A DNA stretch of 64,000 bases from Theocolax elegans (lineage: Eukaryota; Arthropoda; Insecta; Hymenoptera; Cerocephalidae), in assembly GCA_026168455.1 (NCBI GenBank), contig CM047429.1, positions 401,001 to 465,000 on the forward strand, read 5' to 3'. The position numbers and the translations under genes were made by a program. Below are positions 21,083 to 33,657 of this stretch, piece after piece. How positions within the stretch are numbered: position 1 is the first letter of the stretch; each line of letters begins with the position of its first letter. The notes under the pieces are model-generated. The model saw only the letters and a list, made by a program, of their open reading frames with translations, was not told where the DNA came from and searched no databases.

Positions 21083-22386
21083 TGTAACGGGGTCTGCCTC
21101 TAATTAAGACCGAAATTAGAAGCATGGCCATAGGGGCCACGGTATGGGGTCTCTACCTCTCCCGATGCGGTCAATGCGGGCCGCCGGTACCGATGTACTT
21201 ACCTCGGCCGCACTGTGCAATACCGGTACCTCCGTTAAATCGGGCGGCTTTTCTTTGCCGTCCAGGTATGATGACACGGGGAGCACCGCGCTCTCCGTCT
21301 TTGTTTCTCGGTCTTACCTTTACCTTAGCCTCCGAGTACGTGAACTCGAGAGGCTCATTACTCGGCGTGAGTTTTGCCTCTACAAAGTGGTTTTGGGATA
21401 GTTCGGATTCAATCGACAACACGACATATACATGCAAAAGTAAATAACTTCAAGTTGAATTAATTACGTTCGATTTATTAACTAAAATCAAAGTTACAAC
21501 TAAAGAAGGTTATAAAGGGATATAATGAGGTGTGCGATTGTGTCGTATATACGTTACGCGAAGTTACAAATAATAGTATCTCGTAATAGTGTCTCGTATG
21601 AAGTCGCGTCGATCCCTCGGCGGGATCGTCCTAAGCTAAATCACCAGGAAAGCTTATAACGAGGTTCACTTCTAAGTATTAGAGTGAGAGAGACGGGAGT
21701 CGCCGGCCGAGTCGTCCCTTCTCTCTCGCTCTCGATTTCGAACGCGTTGCCCGCTGGCAACGATGATCCGCTCGCGATCTCGCGGTATTAAAGTAAGGGA
21801 TTTTATCCCGACTTACGCTTGATGTGGCGTCCTTACAATGTCCCGGACGCCAACTACGCCTTAGGCCTCCTAGCCGTCTATCGGGCAGGTAGCCTTCTCG
21901 TCGAGGCAAAGGACCAAGGAAAAACACAGAAGGGGAGACGGCGGAGCACGTCGCGCACCGTCTCCTTCGTGGCACGATTCCCACACGAACCACTACGTCG
22001 AGCCCCGCTTCCGTGGGCTCGCTGCGTTTCCTCTCGTCTACGGCGATAGCACGTGTACCCCGAGAAACGTACCGATCCTCGATCGCTCGTCTGCGTCGCG
22101 GTAGTTTCCTCGCACGTATCGTTTACTCGCTCGTAGCACGGCCCAGCTAAACCGTAGCGTAGACCGTCCTTCGCCGTACTCTGTCGTACTCTTCCTCTAC
22201 CGTACTCGTACTGTACCGTACTAAATTTTCCGTGGGCCATCCAGAGGTCCTCTCTCCCTCCCTTGCGCACGGATCGTTGTTCGTTCGCCGCGCCGTTTCC
22301 GAGAAAAGCAATTATATCGAATGCTCGCGTTTACTAAACGATATTAATTTAATTCAAAACGCCTTTTAATAATTAATACCGTTACA
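21083..22386 (-). repeat. Solo LTR, 1304 bp, with 4-bp TSD CTAT
   Basis: This starts TGTAACGGGG and ends ATACCGTTACA, and is flanked by CTAT at 21079-21082 and 22387-22390. The end sequence is shared with the gypsy LTR of 596-1783, but the interior is different and CpG-rich. Open frames at 21124-22270 on both strands are compositional. It is what remains after recombination between two LTRs. The strand is inferred from the gypsy-like end and is uncertain. Confidence 0.8.
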
Positions 22387-22390
22387 CTAT

Positions 22391-22801
22391 TTATATTAAT
22401 TTATTATTCCTAACAGCCCTAATTTCACCTGTTCTTTATCCCTATCTAGTACTCAATTATTAGAGTATTATATTTCTATTATCTTCCTTTTCTTCAATTA
22501 TATTAATTAACGAACCCATTTGTTTTCATCCTTCTCACATCTCCTTACTTATATTATTAGTATTTATAAAATTCTCATCTATTTCCATATAACACCTGTC
22601 CTTACTACTAATTATTTTCATTAGTAAATATATATATTAATACAGTTTTCTTTTTCAGATGCAGCGTGCCAAGGAGTAGCTGTCACCGAGGAAACCCCTG
22701 ACACGCTGATCAAGAGGAAACATGCTGGACATCCGCATCAACCATAAGGACGACTGGATAAGTATAATCAATTAATATAATTTATTTAATTACTAATAGA
22801 T

Positions 22802-22861
<60 letters not shown>

Positions 22862-22962
22862 TTTCAGGTGGCATCAATGATGTCCCCACATCACAAGCTT
22901 TATACATTTAAGAGTATGCAGCTTACCTTTACAGTATATGTATATGTATATATGGAAGGTTC
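22391..22962. other. AT-rich spacer with (TA)n microsatellite
   Basis: (TA)n at 22803-22858. A less AT-rich patch at 22660-22760 is preceded by a pyrimidine tract and CAG, like the patch at 29930-30060; both may be LTR-related. No gene. Confidence 0.45.
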
Positions 22963-23349
22963 TCTGTGACATCAAAGATGAAAAAAATTAATATTGATAT
23001 AACTGTGGGAATATGTTTTAGAGGTATCCAGTAGTTCTCCTGAATTTTTTCAGATTTTTTCAGGGCTATTATTTTGAGTTGCAGTGAGTCAAAGTTGACA
23101 TTTTAGCACTTTTTTGCATTAAAAATTACCCATTTTCACGAATTTGTAGCTCCCAGGAGATGTATTTTTCACTAAAAACATAAATATGACTTTTTTTGTA
23201 AAATTTTCTGAACTTTTCATTAAAAATACATTTAAAGACATAAATGTATGCTGTCACACTCTTATAAGCCATTTAACCCTTAAATAGTGAAAATCAGCAA
23301 TTCTGCTCCGGACTCTGGAAACCTATAGGTTTATAATGCTGTCTAAAAG

Positions 23350-23574
23350 ATGTCTTTTTATAGTCAGAAACTGCCTATCAATTTCCAGAGTGGGTCTAAA
23401 TCATTAAGATCACTTATGGACAAAGTATCTGGAAAAAGTGCCCGAAATATTAATCGAAATGTATATTTGTTGCCTTATAACGATAAATCCATTAGCATTC
23501 TCATTGCAAAAAAATTTATGCACTTACCTTGGAGTGGTAGAAAAGTATATCCACTTGTTTCAGTATCCATCTAA
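23350..23574 (+). CDS. Small open frame in outer arm, unknown
   Basis: Seventy-four codons rich in Ser, Lys and Asn, with no domain I recognise. The mirror sequence in the right arm (about 26850-27075) does not keep the frame cleanly. It could be a remnant of a gene that once filled this element. Most likely non-functional. Confidence 0.2.
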   Translation: MSFYSQKLPINFQSGSKSLRSLMDKVSGKSARNINRNVYLLPYNDKSISILIAKKFMHLPWSGRKVYPLVSVSI

Positions 23575-24038
23575 TCCCTTGCAAGCTGCTAAAAATATAA
23601 ATCAAGGTGCGCGGTAGCGCAACCAACGCAAGTATAATGCGCGCTAGCACCTATTAGACATCTAACTGCACCTGCGGTTATTTATTTTTGAATATTAATA
23701 TATAATATGTTGTTTACGTAACTTTTTATATGATATATTATTTCTTTTTTAATATTTTTTCAGTTTCTTAAGTTTTCGATAAATCATTTGGTAATTCTTT
23801 AAATAAAACTTCATCTAAATATCTGAGATGTCACATTCTTTTACTCGGCTATGTATTTCTCTTATGTATATAAAAATAAGTTCCTTTATTAAAATGATGA
23901 CTTGCTGTTTAGAGATGTTGATTACAGCTAGCCAGTAAATAGATCTCTTTTAGTTCAACTTTATATTACCAAACTAAACGGAATAAATAAAAATTTTGAT
24001 GGGAGTACATTTGGTAACAATGTATATATTTAAAATTA

Positions 24039-24263
24039 AAAAGTTATGGAATTAATGAAATTCCAAAGTCTATTGCGAAAAAAAACTATAAAGTTGTGAG
24101 TGGAATCTTTCATCATGGTGATTCTATTGAAAGCGGTCACTATACAAATATGTTACTTCAAAATAATAATCAGTGGTTTAAAATAAATGATCTGATAATT
24201 CGAAGAAAACAATGGCCAAAACGAGCTAAAGCTGTATACAAATTGTTTTTAGAAACTGTTTAA
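24039..24263 (+). pseudogene. Ubiquitin-specific protease (USP) C-terminal fragment
   Basis: The roughly 74 codons have no Met start and end at a natural TAA. They read YKVVSGIFHHGDSIESGHY (about residues 16-34), then WFKIND about 10 residues later, and end KLFLETV. The GHY histidine box and the following W..(N/D)D match the catalytic C-terminal box of USP-family deubiquitinases, which cut ubiquitin from proteins. The Cys box and the rest of the domain are absent. It lies inside the palindromic element, in the segment lacking a mirror copy. It may be a host gene piece captured by the element or the end of an element-encoded protease. Confidence 0.65.
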
Positions 24264-24379
24264 TATAATCTACTCTCTTACAGAAATTACATTTTCATCG
24301 TAAGTATTTAAAAAAAATTTATCATTTATTTATATTAAATTTTTAACATTAAGTTTTAGGAATAGAAAGTATTTTGAAA

Positions 24380-26414
24380 TAACACCTTCCACGAAGGTGT
24401 GAGCATGCGCAAGTAAGAGAATTGTTAACTGATAAAATAAATATCTTCATTTCTTGCTTCTATCTTTTTTCTACTTAGAAAAACTTGAAATTTTCAATAA
24501 CTTAAAATTTGGTATTAAAAATTAAATAAATTGTTATTAAGAAGTTGTTTGAATAGAAAGCACTGAAATGAAGCGGAATAATCGACAAGTATTTTGTACC
24601 ACATTGCAAATCTAATATTTTACTTTAATTATTAAGACTAAAATCAAACAATGATCACAGTTTTCACAAAAAGTTACTGCAGTTGAAAGTACTGAAATCA
24701 AAATAAAATCGTCAAGTAATTTGCGCTACATAATAATAAATAAATGTTTTAAATTTTATTTACCAATCTATTTTTTTGTAACATAGCAGTCTTAAGGTTA
24801 TATAATCAAATAAATTTCAATGTATTGTAACGGTGTGCTTGCCTAGGGGAAAAATCATCGAGTCGCCCGTATCATAACCACATAGTTCGTGGCGTACAAA
24901 CCTGACTAGTATCGCCGACTTGGTATCTCGTACTCGATGAATTAAACAGAATATATATCTATATATATGATGCTTACAAATATTTCTCGCATAGCTGCTG
25001 CGATTACCTGTCCGCACACTTGCCGTTAAAGTTATTTGGAAATCGTACTTCGACTAATATAAATGTAACAATATGCGACGGTTTTCAATCTATAAATCAA
25101 TACGATTTGAGATGTAACTAATTATTAACAGTTTTATTAGTTTTTAGAATCAATTGTGTTATATAATAAATATAAAACAAATATCGTTCGAGGTCAACGC
25201 GCGCACGAGAGTTGAGTCGTAATCGTCGGCACAACGTGGGAGGAAAAGAGGAGTACGCGAACTAACTTTCCTAAACTATGAATAACCGCGATAAAGCTAA
25301 TTTATTCGCGGTAATTATCGCTCGCGTGAGAAGTGGTACTACTTACTTTTTATTCTATCCGAATTGCAGAGGACCTGAGACTGGGAAACAGCCTTCTCTC
25401 TCTCCCTCTTTAACTTGTTCGTGTCTGCTCTGGAGACTGGATAAATCCTCCACCGCCGATTAATTCGCGTCGTGCGTATATCATTTAGTTTTATTTAATT
25501 TATTAATAAATAGAATTTCGGGTAAATTATGAAGTTGACTGGTTAAAGCAATCGTTATTATTACTATCCGAACTATAAATTCACTCGTGCGCGCGTTTAC
25601 TTCGAACGATATTTGTTTTATATTTATTATATAAGACAATTGATTCTAAAAACTAATAAAACTGTTAATAATTAGTTACATCTCAAATCGTGTTGATTTA
25701 TAGATTGAAAACCGTCGCATATAGTTACATTTATATTAGTCGAAGTACGATTTCCAAATAACTATAACGGCAAGTGTGCGGACAGGTAACCGCAGCCGCT
25801 ACGCGAGAAATATTTGTAAGCATCATATATATAGATATATATTCTGTTTAAATCATCGAGTACGAGATACCAAGTCGGCGATACTAGTCAGATTTGTGCG
25901 CCACGAACTATGTGGTTATGATACGGGCGACTCGATGATTTTTCCCCTAGGCAAGCACACCGTAACAATACATTGAAATTTATTTGATTATATAACCTTA
26001 AGACTGCTATGTCACAAAAAAATAGATTGGTAAATAAAATTTAAAACATTTATTTATTATTATGTAGCGCAAATTACTTGACGATTTTATTTTGATTTCA
26101 GTACTTTCAACTGCAGTAACTTTTTGTGAAAACTGTGATCATTGTTTGATTTTAGTCTTAATAATTAAAGTAAAATATTAGATTTACAATGTGGTACAAA
26201 ATACTTGTCGATTATTCCGCTTCATTTCAGTGCTTTCTATTCAAACAACTTCTTAATAACAATTTATTTAATTTTTAATACCAAATTTTAAGTTATTGAA
26301 AATTTCAAGTTTTTCTAAGTAGAAAAAAGATAAAAGCAAGAAATGAAGATATTTATTTTATCAGTTAACAATTATCATTATACTTGCGTATTCTCACACC
26401 TTCGTGGAAGGTAT
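24380..26414. repeat. Inner inverted repeat, arms ~830 bp
   Basis: Left arm about 24380-25215 and right arm about 25585-26414 are nearly identical inverted copies. Each arm contains an LTR-like part starting TGTAACGGTGTGCTTGCC (24826; mirrored to 25967). Each arm also has two degenerate ctgcagttgaaagtactg modules and a tip hairpin aacaccttccacgaaggtgt. The ~370-bp spacer (25216-25584) is unique and partly GC-rich. Part of the arms (24826-25200) is related to the solo LTR at 27405-29064. Confidence 0.85.
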
Positions 26415-26798
26415 TATTGTACAATTATAAAAAATAAATTTTTAAACATTTATAATGCTGGATTTTCAATTCTACGACCACTTTAAGAATTATGATACTA
26501 ATTTGAAGGATTACTATAAAAGTATCAACATTATTATTATTATTATTATTGAGCAATACATTGTTTGAATTTCACAAACCTGTCACTGTCACATAATTAT
26601 ATTACTCATTATAATCTCAGATCTGATTTGTTTATAAATTTTTTGTATTGAGTACGTATATTCAGTTATTGTAATAATAATTTTAATATATTTATAGTAA
26701 TCCTTCAGATTAGTATTATAATTATTGTAAGGGTTGTAAAACTAAAAAGCCAGCATTATAAATGTTTAAAAATTTATTTTTTACAGTTGTATAATAAT
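26413..26798. mobile_element. MITE-like palindrome
   Basis: About 386 bp whose ends (aaaaataaatttttaaacat... at left) are inverted copies, with (ATT)n at about 26530-26550. It sits between the inner palindrome and the right outer arm. Confidence 0.7.
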
Positions 26799-27404
26799 AT
26801 TTGTATTTTTAGCAGCTTATGGGAGATTAGATATATACTGAAACAAGTGGAGATACTTTGCTACCACTCCAAGGTAAGTGCATAAATTTTTTTGCAACGA
26901 GAATGCTAATAGATTCATCGTTACAGGCAACAAATATACGTTTCTATTAATATTTCGGGCACTTTTCCCAGATATTTTGACCATAAGTGATCTTAATGAT
27001 TTAGACCCACTCTGGAAATTTATAGGCAGATTCTGACTATAAAAAGATATCTTTTAGACAGCATTAGGTTTCCAGAGCCCGGAGCAGAAATGCTGATGTT
27101 CACTATTTAAGGTTTAAATGGCTTACAAGTGTGTGACAGCATACATTTATGTCTTTAAATGTATTTTTAATGGAAAGTTCAGAAAATTTGACGAAAACAG
27201 TCATATTTATGTTTTTAATGAAAAAAGTGCTAAAATGTCAACTTTGACTCTCTGTAACTTAAAATAATGGCCCCGAAAAATTCTGAAAAAATTCAGGAGA
27301 ACTACTGGACGCCTCTAAAACATATTCCCACAGTTACAGCAATATTCATTTTTTTCATCTTCGATGTCACAGACAACAACCCATATATACATATATATAT
27401 ATAT

Positions 27405-29064
27405 TGTAATGGTAAGTGATATTCACTCACCATTATACGAATTAGGTAGGTAAACACGAGCGCTATATATAGATATAGATATATCTAACGACTCGAACGA
27501 CTGATGCCCGCGCAACGAAAATCGGCAATTCGGGAGAGAGCGTTTGCGCGCGCAGGACACGTGTGACGGGATATATCACGGTTGATATAGTTTTTTTCTC
27601 CACGAGTTTTTCCGTGTAGTTTTTTTAGTGTAGATATTTTTAATATACGCACGATGCAAATTACTCGGCAGTAGTGAGTTATTCCTGCCTTGCAGAGTGA
27701 TCAAGCGAGATATAGAGAGCGAGAGAGAGAAGAAGCAAACTGTTCCTTCTTGTGGGCTTATTCGTGATTCGAACGAAAAGAAAAAGTAAGTGGTACCACT
27801 TCTCGCGCGAGCGATAATTATCGCGTATTAATTAGTTTATTTAACGTGATCGTACGTTTATTTTTTTAAGAGAGTTAGTTCGCGTACCCCTTTCCCCTCT
27901 CGCGTTGAGCCGACGTTCACGACTCAACCTTCATGCGTGTATTGACCGCAGACAATAATTGTCGTTGTAATTATTTGTTATTATACTTCATTTAATAAAT
28001 CTGTTAATATTTAATCGCATATCAAATCGTGTTGATTTATAGATTTCGAACCGACGCATATATTTGTTCCTCCGTTATCCTACGAGTCATATATAGATAT
28101 ACGGACTCTCGCGAACTCATATTTAATTTTCTTTCTGCGGTCCATTTTAGGAAAGGTTATCATTATTTTACCTGTCGTTGTTGGAAATCGACATACGATT
28201 TCCAAACAACTTTAACGGCAAGTGTGCGGACAGGTAACTGCAGTCGCTACACGGGAAATATTTTTAAACATTATATATATCGTACGTGATATCTAGTCGG
28301 CGATACGAGACAAGTTTGTTCACCACGAACTACGTGTCTATAAGACGGGCAACTCGATAATTTTTCCCCAGGCAAGTGGTCCGCGCGAGACGAAATCGTA
28401 CCGATCGCGTGAGTTTACCGTCGAAGACGCGTAAGGCGCATGCGTGAACGTGCCGGAGAGAGCCGTAGGAGAGAACAAGTGTGAGAGAGACAAAGAGGAA
28501 GGACGAGACAGAGGAACGGAGAAGGATGCGGTTTCCCAAGTCCCCGTCAAATACCAAGTAAGTCCTGGCCAGGCGACTTCTTAGCGAAACCAGACCCATG
28601 CGAAGACCGGTGTCGGAGTACGCGCGGCACTCCGATCCATAATAGAGCCAGAGATTAGCCACTCTCGCCGCGATTTTTTTTATAATGAACTATTTCTTTA
28701 ACTTTAATTTCGAGTAACGGTCAATGAAACCCGTGATCACCTCATATCCCAAAGGCGAATACCGTCATGCCCCGCGGGTGTCGTGCATTGCTTCGCACGA
28801 CACATATCTGAGAAGCTGAGCACGAGTATCAACGAGGAGTAATATACATTATACGAAATAAGTGTAAGAACATACGCTGTACACAGGGCAGATAACGTCA
28901 TTCGGAGCTTGAGGCTAGCTCCAATCGTCCGGATAGACGATTTCACCGATTTATCAGCTGCTTGGTGAGACAGCTGATCGCAGTAGTGCGGAGATTTCAT
29001 GTGCATCGACTACGTGCACAGGACCATTAAAACCCTCCTGACGTATAATACCGACCCTGTTACA
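27405..29064. repeat. LTR-like unit, 1.66 kb, TSD ATAT
   Basis: This starts TGTAATGG and ends CCTGTTACA, flanked by ATAT on both sides (27401-27404, 29065-29068). The target is itself TA-rich, so the duplication is weak evidence. The middle (27840-28380) is related to the arms of the 24.4-26.4 kb palindrome (shared gcaagtgtgcggacaggtaa). CpG-rich; open frames are random. Likely a solo LTR. Confidence 0.6.
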
Positions 29065-29110
<46 letters not shown>

Positions 29111-29311
29111 AAATATCGGGGTTTATGACGCCCATGACAGAGAGGGAAGATACTACTTTAGTACGATAAAAAGAGACAAAAAAGATTATGGAGCCCCGGC
29201 TCCATAAACCTGCCATATTAACAATGAGTGGGAAAGGGATAGGGTTATTGGGATTTAACACATGAGGCTCCATAACCCCCTGTTTAGAAATGTATATATA
29301 TATATATATAT
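29065..29311. other. (TA)n and spacer
   Basis: (TA)n at about 29070-29104 and again at about 29292-29312. A short perfect hairpin tatggagccccggctccata at about 29189-29208. No gene. Confidence 0.5.
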
Positions 29312-30646
29312 TAAAACACGTTCACTGGGGATCAGGGTAAACGGCTCCCATACAATAAAATAACAACACTTTTAGTCGAGCTAGAAACTTTAATATAATT
29401 AAAATAATAATAATACACAAAATCAACGAACAAATTAGTCACGGTCGCCAGCCGCGTTCACGCGGCAAAATTTATATCTTTTATTATACGCGATTACCGC
29501 ACACACACGCACAATCACAGCTTGACGGGAAGCTGGAAGACAGGGAATTTAGGCAGGAACTCTCACCTGCAGATGCTCGAATTTAACAATTAATAAAATA
29601 TAATCACTCTCGTAATAACTATAACAAGGGTTTATATGAAACGTCTCGTTCGACGGCCCGACTCGGAATCCCCGAGTTCGTCTCGATGTACCGATCAGCG
29701 AGTCCGCGCGCATGCGCCACGCGCAACAGTTGGCTCTCGTTCGCTCGACTCGGCCGATCCGGCGTGCATGTCTTGTTTATGTACAGTGAACACCTCCGTC
29801 CCCGTGCACCGTCTCAACTGCTGGATACGAACAACCCGGAGTCGCTTCTATAGGAACAACGTCAATAAACGGTAAAATACTCTCATTCCATACTATACCC
29901 TGTATTAATGTTAGTTCGTCCGAGTCTGTTTATTTGTTTCAGGTGCGGCATGCGGGAACGACGACATCAACACTGTATCCAGATTTCCTCAGCTACTTCT
30001 TCTCACCAGGTTCCGGAGATGCCTACTCTCAAGTCAATATCTAGCTGGATTGTCCGAGGTAATGTATAAATAGCGTCGTTTCTTGTTTTAACATTAATCT
30101 CTTGTGGAAGTAATTTCCTAACCTCAACTCACCTCTCCTTCTCCTTACCTGCAACTAGGTTTTGACAACCTACTGCTTTCCTCAATTCTAATTTTATATT
30201 CAGTATGATTTATTTAATACTGTTGCAGGTACTCGAAGGAGGTTTTGTACCAACGAAGGATCATTACTTCTTGGACGAGGCTGGATGTTTACTGGTTGTC
30301 GACGCTGTCCAATATTACCTGTTCTACCTCTACTACCACCTTCTACGATCACCTTCTCCAGGACATAAGGAACAGGATTTATAGCAGGACCTCACTCAAC
30401 TACTTCAGGATTCAACTTCAACTACCGGATAATTATTTACAGGACTGTTATAAGGATAGTGATTGTGTGCTTGTGTGCTTATGCGTATCTTGCTGGAGTG
30501 CGTACTCCTTCCTCACGGTCTAGCCTATCTGGATTCCGAGTGAGCTTTATAATTAATTCCTATAAGCTACGGGGCTTTGGAATATTAAATATATAATATA
30601 AATATAACTTAAACATGTGACATGCATTTAGAACTGCCATGTCACA
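29312..30646 (-). repeat. Diverged gypsy-type solo LTR
   Basis: The order of features matches the gypsy LTR at 596: cactggggatcagggta (compare cgctggggattagggcg), then ggtcgccagccgcgtt...cgcggcaaaatttatat, and the end ccatgtcaca (compare ttgtcaca). Interior sequence has diverged. The first bases are not TG, so the left edge is decayed or misplaced. Open frames inside (29636-29875, 30245-30523) are not protein-like. Confidence 0.6.
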
Positions 30647-31080
30647 ATATATATATATATATAACAGTTACAATATATATAACAGATTAAGTCAAAATTT
30701 AATAGATTATTCGAAACATTTAATGAACCAGAAATAATGTAGATAGAGAATAATAAAAAATTAAGACGTTTATTTAAATTAGTACCAGTACTAAGACAAA
30801 CGATTAGTATTTTTATAAAAATTGGTCTTTTGATCATCTTTACAAACGAAATATAAGATTCACCATTTTAAACTTATGTAATTAGTGAATATAATGTTAT
30901 AATTAAAATTTAAATTATAATTAAGCAAATTATTAAATATTTTTAAATGCTTGCTTCAAGAAAATCCATTGCAATATTAAAATATTGTTTCACTAATAAT
31001 AATTTTTTAATACTTCGGTTTATTTGGTAATATAAATAAAAAACTCTAAAAATATAAATAAAAAGTAATAATAACAAAGT
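30647..31080. other. AT-rich spacer
   Basis: A short (TA)n tract and otherwise AT-rich sequence; nothing recognised. Confidence 0.5.
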
Positions 31081-31586
31081 GAGACCATAACCTTCGGGTC
31101 ATCTAATCAGCTGAAACTCCTAGAACAGCTTTCTATATATGAAAAGTTGATTTATCGTAAACCATTAAAATCGACGAAATTTGTGTTTAATAATATAGTC
31201 AATTTACAATATATATAGATGTATTTATACTTACTTTTAGTGCGTTCAAGATTTTTATTGTTTATTTTATAGTATGGCTTATTATGGTTGGCATCAGTGA
31301 TTCAAGCTATAGTTTATTATAATAAATGGATTAATAATAGTAATGAAGGAATGAAAAAGGTTGAACACGCTAAAAGTAAGTGTAAATACATCAAGATTTA
31401 TAAATTGACTATGTTATTAAACACAAATTTCGTCCATTTCAATGGTTTACGATGAATCAACTTCAAGACATAAAGGAAAATTAAAGACCTGTCGGATTGA
31501 TATAAATATGACTCCTGGGTCTTTTCATATATAGGAAGCTGTTCTAGGAGTTCCAGCTGATTAGATGACCCGAAGGCCATGACCTC
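31081..31586. mobile_element. Palindromic MITE-like element, ~506 bp
   Basis: The left end (accttcgggtcatctaatca) and right end are inverted copies. The arms are alignable to about 31245 and from about 31355, with a ~90-bp indel on the right. Non-coding. Confidence 0.8.
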
Positions 31587-31689
31587 GTCTGTATGAAAGC
31601 ATTGTAAATTTATTATATGATTGCTTATAAATTTTACAAACTTTCAAATATTTATACTTTTTTTAAGTTGAATAGTCTTGTTGAAATGT

Positions 31690-32180
31690 CCCCACACGCA
31701 TCAAAAAGACTTACCTAAAGTAATAAAAATATTAAATACAGCATACAACATTTTGTAATAAATTACTTACACTAATAGCAAATCAAATTCTCAAAGAATA
31801 CACTTTTCATCTATAGATACATACATATCGCAGGTGAAATCTTTATTAACTCTCTTATTCCACTGTTTAAATAAAAAGTGCTACGTATTTGATTATTTTC
31901 CATGCAAGATTTGTAGGAGAATCAAAGGTGCAATAAAAAAATAAGTTTGTTCAGAAGACAGTGAGTAAGACGAAGTTGATCATTGAGCTATCAGCCTAAA
32001 ATCTTTAATTTTTTCATTTTTCATTAAACAGTATTTTTCATTAAACAGTGTAATAAGAGATTTTACAAAGATTTTACCTGCGATACGTATGTATGCATAG
32101 ATGGAAAGTATATTCTTTGAGCATTTAATTTATTATTAATATAAGTAATTTATGAAATGTTTTTGACGTGTATGTCGAAA
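31690..32180. mobile_element. Palindromic MITE-like element, ~490 bp
   Basis: Inverted arms include cttttcatctatagatacat and its mirror near 32080-32110, plus cacacgcatcaaaaag at left and its mirror at right. The arms are more diverged than in the neighbouring palindrome. Confidence 0.65.
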
Positions 32181-32470
32181 TACCAGGTCATAAGTTTATA
32201 TTATTGAATCTTGCATAGAAAAAAAAGTTTGTAAAAATTGGCAGATTTAGAGTTATAGGGTGGACTGTTCATTACAAATGTTTAAATAATTGTATTAAAT
32301 GTTATAAATAATGACATTTATTATATGACACTCGTTAAGATAGACAGTAGCTAAAACTTCGATTTAATATAAATTTGAGGTTATACTTACACATAATTGA
32401 TACGTTAAAATACAATTAAAATATACTTGCATTTAAAAAGTAAGAAGTGATAAGAATCACTTAATATGTT
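32181..32470. other. AT-rich spacer
   Basis: No feature seen. Confidence 0.4.
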
Positions 32471-33657
32471 TGTAACAAAAGCATCCTACCTATCCTAACA
32501 TCTCTAAACCTACCTAACCTAATCCTAAGCTCCCCAAATCCCTAATACTTTCCCTGGTTACTCCAACGTAGCACAATGAAGCAGCATGTCAGGAGAGGCG
32601 AAACGACTTCCAGGATGCATCGCATCAGGGCAGTGAAGCAGCCCACGATGGCCCAGGGTGCCAGGCTGGGCAGCATGAGCAGCAACAAGGACTATAGGAA
32701 GCTGTAACACATTAAATAATCAATAATAATCCCAAGTAGGAGGAGACAAGGAAGCATGTAGTTGCACATAGTAACTGACAGCTACATGCTAGGAGAGAAT
32801 AGAAGTGGGGTTATGGTAATCATAACATTACCATAACTCTCAATTAATAACGAATATTGAATACGCAGCACTCACTCGAGAGCTAGATATTTACCCAGGA
32901 AGTAGCCAGGAATCCCCGCAGCATTGCAGCCTCCAAGAAGAGCAGCAGCAAGTACCGATGCGCACCAGCTGAGCGGCCACCGTGAGAGCGAGTAAGAGAG
33001 AAGAGTCGAGTATCGGCCGTTCCGTCTGCACCTGTAACGGAGTGGACTTATTAGCCAAAGGAACGATCGTAAGGGCTTACCCGGTAGACAGCATCACCAG
33101 GAATACCGTCCTCTCCGTGGGAAGCAGCGGCTCAAGCAACATCGTCCGCCTCGTGTAAACATGGTCGCGAGCACTTATTACACGGCGCGCGTGAGACGAC
33201 GGCGGCCGACGGGCGACTCGACGCGAGAAGCTGTGCGCGCACGTCGGGCCCGAGCAACGAACGCGCCCGAGCTCGAGAGAGCTCATCGGGACGCCATCGA
33301 GGCAGCATCGGCCAACCGATTCACGACCGATCGATATTTCGAGTGTGTGTATATACGTGAGAGCAGTGACTGCAGCGGCAAAATCTCAGGAGACGATCTC
33401 CACGATACAATGGTGGATGTACGCCTTGCAGCAGGTACATCTGTAATCTCCTCGGCTCGTACGTGTGCTTCCCTTTTAATCCCCTCTCCTCCCCTCGCGC
33501 AGCAAGTAGCAGCAGTTCGCACACAGCCGAGCATAATTTTATAAATTCGTCGCGATCATACGCGGCTGGCGCCCAAACCATATTTTTTTTTTATAATAAT
33601 TTATTATTATTTTATTTAAATTACTTGTACGCCCTAATCCCCAACGTTAGCGTTACA
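32471..33657 (+). repeat. Solo LTR of the gypsy family, plus orientation
   Basis: This is the reverse complement of the LTRs at 596 and 11003 along its whole length (1187 bp), starting TGTAACAAAAGC and ending GTTAGCGTTACA. It is more diverged than those two are from each other, hence older. No internal region and no clear target duplication. It contains the ~95-bp block absent from the left LTR of the full element (around 32990-33070). Open frames 33077-33581 are compositional. Confidence 0.85.

Larger units (their letters stand above)
22963..27372. mobile_element. 4.4 kb nested palindromic element
   Basis: The outer arms, 22963 to about 23605 and about 26800-27372, are inverted copies with scattered differences (left end tctgtgacatcaaagatg). 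Inside is a second palindrome (24380-26414), a small MITE (26413-26798) and, on the left only, a protein fragment (24039-24263). No transposase is visible. It fits a non-autonomous terminal-inverted-repeat or foldback element that has taken in other sequences. Confidence 0.75.

Noticed and set aside
24826..25967. A TGTAACGG...CGTAACA element as a simple solo LTR
   Set aside because: The two ends are mirror images within a palindrome (flanks GTAT and ATAC are also mirrored), so this is two head-to-head copies, not one LTR.
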